From the NCBI GenBank assembly GCA_020633515.1, contig JACKDM010000033.1:1-52641 (forward strand): 52,641 nucleotides of DNA, read 5' to 3'. This document shows positions 47,672 through 52,641 of the stretch, in pieces. Each line of letters begins with the position of its first letter. The first letter of the stretch is position 1. Source of the stretch: Myxococcales bacterium. Its GTDB lineage: Bacteria > Myxococcota > Bradymonadia > UBA7976 > UBA1532. A model generated the notes under the pieces. That model saw nothing but the letters and a program-made list of their open reading frames with translations. It was not told where the DNA came from and searched no databases. The position numbers and the translations under genes are program-made.

Positions 47672-49384
47672 GCGCGGAGCCTACAAGGCCGCCCCCGTTC
47701 GAGCAACCGCGCCGCCGCGCTCGCCCTCGGACTGCTCACGCTCCTGAGCTGCACCGCGCCCGCCGCCGCCTTCGAAATGAGCCACCGCGACCGCCTCGCC
47801 GTGCTCTACAGCAACCAGGTCGTCTTCGACCGCAGCGGCGAACCCCTCGTCAGCGTCCGCATCACCGAAGGCCAGGAGCAGATCACCGTACAGAGCCGCG
47901 GCCGCCTCACCCTGCTCCCCGGCGGCGACGACGGCGCTCGCATCCGCGCCCGCGCCGGCACCGCCTGGACCGTACACCTCGAAGCCGCCCGCCCCGGCGA
48001 GGTCCGCTGGTGGACCATCGTCGAAGAGCTCCCCGCCGGCGACCTCGACGCCGCCGCCGACGCCCGCCGCCGCTGGAGCGCGCTCGGCGGCCCGGTCAAG
48101 CTCCTCGAATCCGGCGCCCTCATCGGCCTCGCCGGCCAGACCCTCGACACCCGCCGCCTCCACGTCGGCGTCGACCCGCAGCCCACCCGCGCCGAAGCCG
48201 AAGCCGTCGCCGAGCGCCTCGCCACCGGCCGCGAGCTCCGCACCGCCGTCATCGCCGAGCCCACCACCCGACCCGGCGGCTGGATCGTCGCCCGCGACCC
48301 CAAGACCGGCTTCGAAGTCCGCGCCCGCGACCTGCTCTGGCTCACCCCCGAAGCCGGCCACACCATCGACGTGCCCGGCCTCGAATGGGGCCACGGCACC
48401 CCCAAGCGCGGCCGCGCCGACCGCCGCTACCACGGCGACGTCTACCTCGCCGTCGGCAGCGACGCGAAGCTCACCGTCGTCAACGTGCTCAGCGCCGAGA
48501 CCCTCCTCGAAGGCGTCGTGCCCGCCGAGCTCTTCCCGAGCGCCCCCCCCGCCGCGCTCCGCGCCCAGGCCGTCGCCGCCCGCGGCCAGCTCCTCGCAAA
48601 AGTCGGCACCCGCCACCGCAGCGACCCCTACCTGCTCTGCGCCGAGACCCACTGCCAGGTCTACGCCGGCGACAGCCAGGCGAAGAAGCGCACCACCGCC
48701 GCCGTACGCGCCACCCGCGGCCAGCTCCTCTTCGACGCCCACGGCCTCGTCGACACCACCTACAGCTCCGCCTGCGGCGGCCACAGTGAAGCCTTCCACC
48801 AGATGTGGGGCGGCGCCCCCAAGGCATCGAGCCCCGGCCGCTTCGACCACCTCGACGGCGCCACCGATCCCATCGCCGAGCCCCCGATCACCGACGCCGC
48901 CGTCGCCGCCTTCATCGACCGCCCCCCCGACGCCTTCTGCCGCCCGAGCGCCGAGCGCGCCGGCGTCTGGCGCTGGACCCGCACCCGCACCGGCGCCGAG
49001 GTCGACGCCGCCGTCGACGCCCACGCCACCGCCCGCGACCGCCCGCCCATCGCCCCGATCCACACCATCCGCGCGCTCCGCCGCGGGGTCAGCGGCCGCG
49101 CGCTCGCCGTCGAATACCTCGGCCGCGGCGGCCGCCACGTCGTCGAAGGCAGCTACACCAACCGCACCCTCCTCGGCGGGCTGCGCTCCGGCATGTGGGT
49201 CGTCGAGCGCCGCGGCGGCGCCCCCGACGGCGCCCCCGACACCTGGACCTTCCGCGGCGGCGGCTTCGGCCACGGCGTCGGCCTCTGCCAGCACGGCGCC
49301 ATCGGCATGGCCCGCGCCGGCCACGACCACCCCGCCATCCTCGGCCACTACTACCCCGGCGGCGCGCTCCGCACCGCCTGGTAG
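47606..49384 (+). CDS. SpoIID/LytB-domain protein (start uncertain)
   Basis: An exported protein with a clear SpoIID domain: EGVVPAELF, LRAQAVAARGQLLAKVG, THCQVYAGDSQAKKRTTAA, YSSACGGHSEAF, FRGGGFGHGVGLCQHGAIG and HYYPG. SpoIID proteins are peptidoglycan lytic transglycosylases acting on denuded glycan strands. The N-terminus has a signal-like segment AALALGLLTLLSCTAPAAA. No ATG begins this frame: the ATG at 47670 is in another frame, reaching a stop after 25 codons. GTG 47606 (or TTG 47609) would start inside the methyltransferase gene and add about 35 residues before the signal; the ATG at 47776 would drop the signal. An indel near 47684-47695 would give an ideal signal peptide from 47670. 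Confidence 0.82.
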   Translation: MLRRVVPQRRGLDTKRWFAGWHARSLQGRPRSSNRAAALALGLLTLLSCTAPAAAFEMSHRDRLAVLYSNQVVFDRSGEPLVSVRITEGQEQITVQSRGRLTLLPGGDDGARIRARAGTAWTVHLEAARPGEVRWWTIVEELPAGDLDAAADARRRWSALGGPVKLLESGALIGLAGQTLDTRRLHVGVDPQPTRAEAEAVAERLATGRELRTAVIAEPTTRPGGWIVARDPKTGFEVRARDLLWLTPEAGHTIDVPGLEWGHGTPKRGRADRRYHGDVYLAVGSDAKLTVVNVLSAETLLEGVVPAELFPSAPPAALRAQAVAARGQLLAKVGTRHRSDPYLLCAETHCQVYAGDSQAKKRTTAAVRATRGQLLFDAHGLVDTTYSSACGGHSEAFHQMWGGAPKASSPGRFDHLDGATDPIAEPPITDAAVAAFIDRPPDAFCRPSAERAGVWRWTRTRTGAEVDAAVDAHATARDRPPIAPIHTIRALRRGVSGRALAVEYLGRGGRHVVEGSYTNRTLLGGLRSGMWVVERRGGAPDGAPDTWTFRGGGFGHGVGLCQHGAIGMARAGHDHPAILGHYYPGGALRTAW

Positions 49385-49410
49385 CGCCGCTCGGCCCTCC
49401 GCCGCCCCGG

Positions 49411-49438
49411 TTGACCCTGCCGCCGCCTTCGCATTAGT
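49411..49438 (+). promoter_or_regulatory. Weak putative promoter of the beta-helix lipoprotein gene
   Basis: TTGACC (49411-49416), 16-bp spacer, ATTAGT (49433-49438). The only AT-rich spot between the SpoIID stop and the lipoprotein start; the -10 match is weak. Confidence 0.35.
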
Positions 49439-49469
49439 CATGCACCCAGCACCCCGGCCGGAGCCTGCC

Positions 49470-50654
49470 ATGCGCCCCCTCACCCTCGCAGCGCTCGCCG
49501 CGCTCGCCGCGCTCGCCGCTCTCCTCCTCGCCTGCGAACCCACCGACCCCGCGCTCGCCGACGCCGAAGCCACCCCCGACGCCGAAGCCATCACCGACGC
49601 CGAAGCCATCGCCGACGCCACCCCCCCCGACGCCCAAGGCATCGACCCCGACGCCCCCTACACCCTCCACCTCGCCCCCGACGGCGACGACGCCCAGGAC
49701 GGCCTCACCCCCGCCACCGCCATCCTCACCCTCGCCCGCGCCCACGAGCTCGTCCTCGCCGCCGACCCCGACCGCGACGTCGAGCTCCGCGTCGCCCCCG
49801 GCCGCTACCACCTCCAGCAAGTCACCTGGACCCGCACCCACCCCGACCACGCCCTCCGCATCCGCCCCGCCACCCCCGGCGAGCGCCCCATCTTCGACGG
49901 CTGCGGCGAAGGCGGCGACCCCTGCCCCGGCGGCACCCTCCTCCAGCTCACCCACACCCGCGGCGAAGTCACCGGCCTCGACGTCGAAGGCATCCGCGTC
50001 GAAAACTACCAGCGCGCCATCTACCTCGACGGCGACCGCGAAGACCCCGCCGCCTCCAACAGCGGCAACCGCGTCGCCGACTGCGTCTTCTTCAACATCG
50101 GCAACGTCTACAACCTCGCCGTCGGCAACGCCTTCGGCGCCGTCACCCTCGTCAACAGCCACGACAATCACATCGTCGGCAACCGATTCGAACGCCTCCT
50201 CAACTACTTCGACTACGGCCTGCTGCACGGCGTCTACCTCGCCCATCACAGCAGCCACAACCTCATCGAAGGCAACACCTTCGAGATCGTCTCCGGCGAT
50301 CCCATCCGCGTCCGCGACGCCGCCAACGACAACCTCGTCATCGACAACACCTTCATCAAGACCGGCGCCGCCGCCCTCGGCGACTGGTACTGCGAGAAGG
50401 ACACCCGCGACGACTGCACCAAGATCGGCCCCGAGTGCCCCTCGTGGAACACCTGGATCGACGGCAACCGCTTCGACGGCACCTGGTCCCGCTGCGAACC
50501 GCTCCCCGCCGCGCTCACCTACCAGGACGACACCGAGACCGGCTGCCTCGCCCCCGACGGCGCCACCCGGCAAGTCATCGGCGACGACAATGCCACCGCC
50601 GAAGCCACCGCCTGCCAGCCCGGCATCGACCCCGTGCAACCGCCCGAACGCTGA
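49470..50654 (+). CDS. Lipoprotein with parallel beta-helix repeats
   Basis: A 394-aa protein. The ATG at 49470, with GGAG upstream, opens a signal peptide that ends in LLLAC. An Asp/Ala/Glu linker follows (repeats of DAEA). Residues about 75-330 look like a right-handed parallel beta-helix of the NosD/pectate-lyase type: LHLAPDGDDAQDGLTPATA, GDRDVELRVAPGRYHLQ-like rungs, then NSHDNHIVGNRFERL, SSHNLIEGNTFEIVSG and NDNLVIDNTFIKTG. The end is Cys-containing (WYCEKDTRDDCTKIGPEC). Such folds bind or cleave polysaccharides, but catalytic residues cannot be picked out. Placed downstream of the SpoIID gene. Confidence 0.82.
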   Translation: MRPLTLAALAALAALAALLLACEPTDPALADAEATPDAEAITDAEAIADATPPDAQGIDPDAPYTLHLAPDGDDAQDGLTPATAILTLARAHELVLAADPDRDVELRVAPGRYHLQQVTWTRTHPDHALRIRPATPGERPIFDGCGEGGDPCPGGTLLQLTHTRGEVTGLDVEGIRVENYQRAIYLDGDREDPAASNSGNRVADCVFFNIGNVYNLAVGNAFGAVTLVNSHDNHIVGNRFERLLNYFDYGLLHGVYLAHHSSHNLIEGNTFEIVSGDPIRVRDAANDNLVIDNTFIKTGAAALGDWYCEKDTRDDCTKIGPECPSWNTWIDGNRFDGTWSRCEPLPAALTYQDDTETGCLAPDGATRQVIGDDNATAEATACQPGIDPVQPPER

Positions 50655-50728
50655 CACCGCTGACATCACCCTTGCCTCCCGCCCCGATCGGGCTACCCTG
50701 CACCCGACACCACGACGCCGAGGCCACC

Positions 50729-51904
50729 ATGCGCCCGCTCGCCCTCACCCCGCTCCTCGCCCTCGCCACCGCCCTCGCCACCGCCTGCGCCGGCACTCCC
50801 CCCACGCCGCCGCCCCGCGCGCAAGACCCCGCGCTCGCCCCCGCCGCCCTCCTCGGCTGCGAGGTCGTCGGCCCCCCCGCCACCGCGCCCCTCGCCACCT
50901 ACAGCCACGCCCCCGTGCCCTGCTGGGCCAACCGCTACGTCGACCGCATCGACGAGAACGTGCGCTACCTCAACCTCAGCGCGCTCATGGCCGCCGAAGG
51001 CATCACCCGCCTGCAAGCCGTCGAGACCCAGAACCACTACCGCGACCTCATGCGCGAGGACCCCGCCCGCGACCGCAACGAAGCCTTCGCCGCCGCGCTC
51101 GCCCGCGCCAAGGCCGGCGAGTTCGAAAGCCGCGTCGACCCCCAGGCCATGGCCCGCGCGAAGTTCATCGTCGTCTTCGACCTCGACGAGACCCTCTACG
51201 ACCAGGGCACCGCCAGCGCCGAATGCCATGACGTCAGCTTCACCTATGACAGCAATGGCACCCAGAAGACCAAATACATCAAGATGGCCCCCGGCTGGCA
51301 GCAAGCCATCCGACGCATCCGCGAGCTCGGCGGCGCGGTCGCGATCTTCTCCGCCAACCTCGACGACCGCACGCTCCTGAACCTCAGCCACATCGAGCTC
51401 GACGGGAAGCCCCTCACCGAGAGCGAAGCCATCGCCGGCATCATGAGCAACAGCCACCTCACCCAGCAGAGCACCCTCGAACCCCCCGGCGCCCCCGACG
51501 CCCCCTGGAAGGGCCAGCCCGTCACCGAGCCCAGCAAGGATCTCCGCCACTTCGACGAGAGCCTCGACCGCGTCGTCATCGTCGACGACAACCCCCTCCG
51601 CCTCTTCCAGTTCCGCAACGTCCGCGTCTTCCAGAAGCTCGAAGCCGCCGAGATGTGCACCGCCCAGGACCCCGACATCCGCGCCGCCTACGAGCAGGCC
51701 ATGCCCGCCATCGTCGCCGAGATCGAAGACAGCCTCCGCTGGCTCGAATCCCACCCCGACGCCACCTTCGCCCGCGCGTGGCTCCCCTACAGCGACCTCG
51801 GCCAGGTCGCCGTGCGCTTCCTCATGGACGGCCGCAAGTGGGACACCGCCCGCGCCATCGAGCACGTCCGCAACCACCCCGAGCTCGTCGCCGACGACTA
51901 CTGA
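50729..51904 (+). CDS. HAD-superfamily (FCP1/NLI-like) lipoprotein phosphatase
   Basis: A 391-aa protein. The signal peptide ends LATAC, giving a lipidated Cys20. After a Pro/Ala linker and a helical region (NLSALMAAEGITRLQAVET) the HAD motif I appears as VFDLDETLYD (about residues 148-157), motif II as IFSANLDD, and a late motif as VVIVDDNPLRLF, in the order of FCP1/NLI-type phosphatases. The acceptor Asp is the first of DLDET. HAD enzymes attached to the envelope are usually acid phosphatases that scavenge phosphate or remodel envelope molecules. Full HAD cap details are not clear. The ATG at 50729 follows GAGG closely. No partner gene is evident. Confidence 0.85.
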   Translation: MRPLALTPLLALATALATACAGTPPTPPPRAQDPALAPAALLGCEVVGPPATAPLATYSHAPVPCWANRYVDRIDENVRYLNLSALMAAEGITRLQAVETQNHYRDLMREDPARDRNEAFAAALARAKAGEFESRVDPQAMARAKFIVVFDLDETLYDQGTASAECHDVSFTYDSNGTQKTKYIKMAPGWQQAIRRIRELGGAVAIFSANLDDRTLLNLSHIELDGKPLTESEAIAGIMSNSHLTQQSTLEPPGAPDAPWKGQPVTEPSKDLRHFDESLDRVVIVDDNPLRLFQFRNVRVFQKLEAAEMCTAQDPDIRAAYEQAMPAIVAEIEDSLRWLESHPDATFARAWLPYSDLGQVAVRFLMDGRKWDTARAIEHVRNHPELVADDY

Positions 51905-51929
51905 GCGCCGGTGGCATCATCCACCCATC

Positions 51930-51964
51930 GGTCGGCCACCCCGATGGCATCGCGGCGACCGACC
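51930..51964 (+). terminator. Terminator-like inverted repeat between convergent genes
   Basis: Arms GGTCGG (51930-51935) and CCGACC (51959-51964) enclose a smaller CCGAT/ATCG hairpin. It lies in the 86-base gap after the HAD gene and before the last gene's stop on the minus strand. No T-run, so the call is weak. Confidence 0.35.
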
Positions 51965-51990
51965 GACAACCGACCCATGCCATCCGCGAG

Positions 51991-52641
51991 CTATGGCACC
52001 ACCGGCAACCGATCGCTGTAGATCCGCTCCAGCGCCACCGTCACCGTCCCCACCGGCGCCGCCGTCTCCACCTCGACCATGTTGACCCGCCGGATCTCCA
52101 GCGTCGCCATCGCCACCTGCGCCGGCAGCCACCCGAACGCCGCCGCCGGGATCAACATCTCCCCGTCGTCGAGGGTCACGCACTCGATGACGCTGTTGAC
52201 TCCGCCCGCCCGCACCCGGATCTCGATCGCGTCGCCCCCGCCCGCCGTCCAGCTCACCGTGCTGCCGCCCCGACCGAGCGCGCCCTCCTCCGCGGTGCTC
52301 GGGCTCACCCCGACGATGTCCGCCGGCCCCGCCACCATCGTCGCGAAGCCACCGAAGTCATCGGTCCCCCGCGCGCTGATGCTCAGCGAGCCACCGGGCG
52401 CCCAGATGTCGAAGACATTGTCGAGGTCGACCGCATACCCCTGCGCCACATCGTTGTAGGGCATCGCGAAGTCCTGCACCCCGCCCTGCACGCTGATGTT
52501 GCCCACCGACACCCGCCGCCCCTGGCCCGGATCGGCCGGATCGTCGAGCCGCACCTCGTAGCAGTCGCCCGCGACCGCCGGCGGCTCGGGCGCGGCGGGG
52601 AGGCGCACGAAGCGGGTGAAGACACCGGTGCCACCGGCCAC
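51991..52641 (-). CDS. Beta-rich protein of unknown function (5' partial)
   Basis: The gene continues beyond the right edge, so the N-terminus is missing. The 216 visible residues are beta-strand rich with Ig- or jelly-roll-like rhythm (RRVSVGNISVQGGVQDFAM, GGSLSISARGTDDFGG, STVSWTAGGGDAIEIRVRAGG, VGTVTVALERIYSDRLPVVP). Two cysteines (GDCYEV, ECVTLDD) could form a disulfide. The composition is like secreted lipoproteins of Myxococcota, but no signal can be seen. Function unknown. Confidence 0.7.
   Translation of the reverse strand: MAGGTGVFTRFVRLPAAPEPPAVAGDCYEVRLDDPADPGQGRRVSVGNISVQGGVQDFAMPYNDVAQGYAVDLDNVFDIWAPGGSLSISARGTDDFGGFATMVAGPADIVGVSPSTAEEGALGRGGSTVSWTAGGGDAIEIRVRAGGVNSVIECVTLDDGEMLIPAAAFGWLPAQVAMATLEIRRVNMVEVETAAPVGTVTVALERIYSDRLPVVP

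Noticed and set aside
1..52641. CRISPR arrays, rRNA, tRNA, IS elements
   Set aside because: No regularly spaced repeats, conserved rRNA segments, cloverleaf structures or transposase motifs were noticed; a dedicated search was not possible.

Overview
The window comes from a very GC-rich member of the Myxococcota (delta-proteobacterial, myxobacteria-like). The evidence is indirect but consistent. There are proteins ending in MYXO-CTERM-type Cys/hydrophobic/Arg-rich tails, a neighbouring pair resembling the MXAN_2561 and MXAN_2562 families, a CdnL/CarD regulator, three Ser/Thr protein kinases, four FHA proteins (one fused to a sigma-54 activator) and many lipoproteins with Asp/Ala/Pro linkers. 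No 16S rRNA or other direct taxonomic marker is present. No tRNA, rRNA, CRISPR array, IS element, transposase or integrase was seen.

Layout. 0-1.9 kb: the 3' end of a MYXO-CTERM protein, an intergenic 6S RNA gene with its own promoter and terminator, a probable ribbon-helix-helix/FHA protein and dtd. 1.9-11.7 kb: signalling region with a kinase fused to a formylglycine-generating-enzyme-like (FGE-like) domain, a membrane protein, and a tightly coupled kinase - FHA/sigma-54 activator - lipoprotein - outer-membrane protein series. 12-20.9 kb: FAH-family hydrolase, PEGA-type and coiled-coil single-pass membrane proteins, PpiC-type lipoprotein, a small internally duplicated protein, cdnL, then a DUF4398-like lipoprotein / OmpA-thrombospondin-3 / outer-membrane protein operon. 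21-24.8 kb (minus strand): asd, a possible small ORF, MXAN_2561-like, MXAN_2562-like and truA, all linked by stop/start overlaps. 24.9-30.5 kb: Cys-rich lipoprotein, bamD, small exported proteins and a long coiled-coil protein. 30.5-34.5 kb: a coupled Rrf2 regulator - JAMM metalloprotease - LarE operon, then fadL-like and nadC.

34.5-41.7 kb is the most unusual region. A minus-strand run encodes a Cys-cluster protein, a second kinase-FGE-like fusion, an FHA protein with a winged-helix-like C-terminus, an unknown 161-aa protein and a degenerate FHA paralogue. Divergent from it is a protein that looks like a CHAT (caspase-like) protease joined to a TIR-like domain. This arrangement of sensor, signalling and effector-like parts suggests a regulated conflict or stress-response system; that function is inference.

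41.7-52.6 kb: secreted gluzincin-like metalloprotease, plsY, outer-membrane and coiled-coil exported proteins, a possible DHH-like protein, an orphan DNA methyltransferase whose start codon overlaps that of a divergent SpoIID/LytB protein, a parallel-beta-helix lipoprotein, a HAD/FCP1-like lipoprotein and a partial unknown gene running off the right edge.

The plus strand is visibly G-rich from about 19.6 to 28 kb and C-rich on both sides, whatever the gene orientation. The window contains many long antisense open frames, as expected at this GC content; these were ignored.
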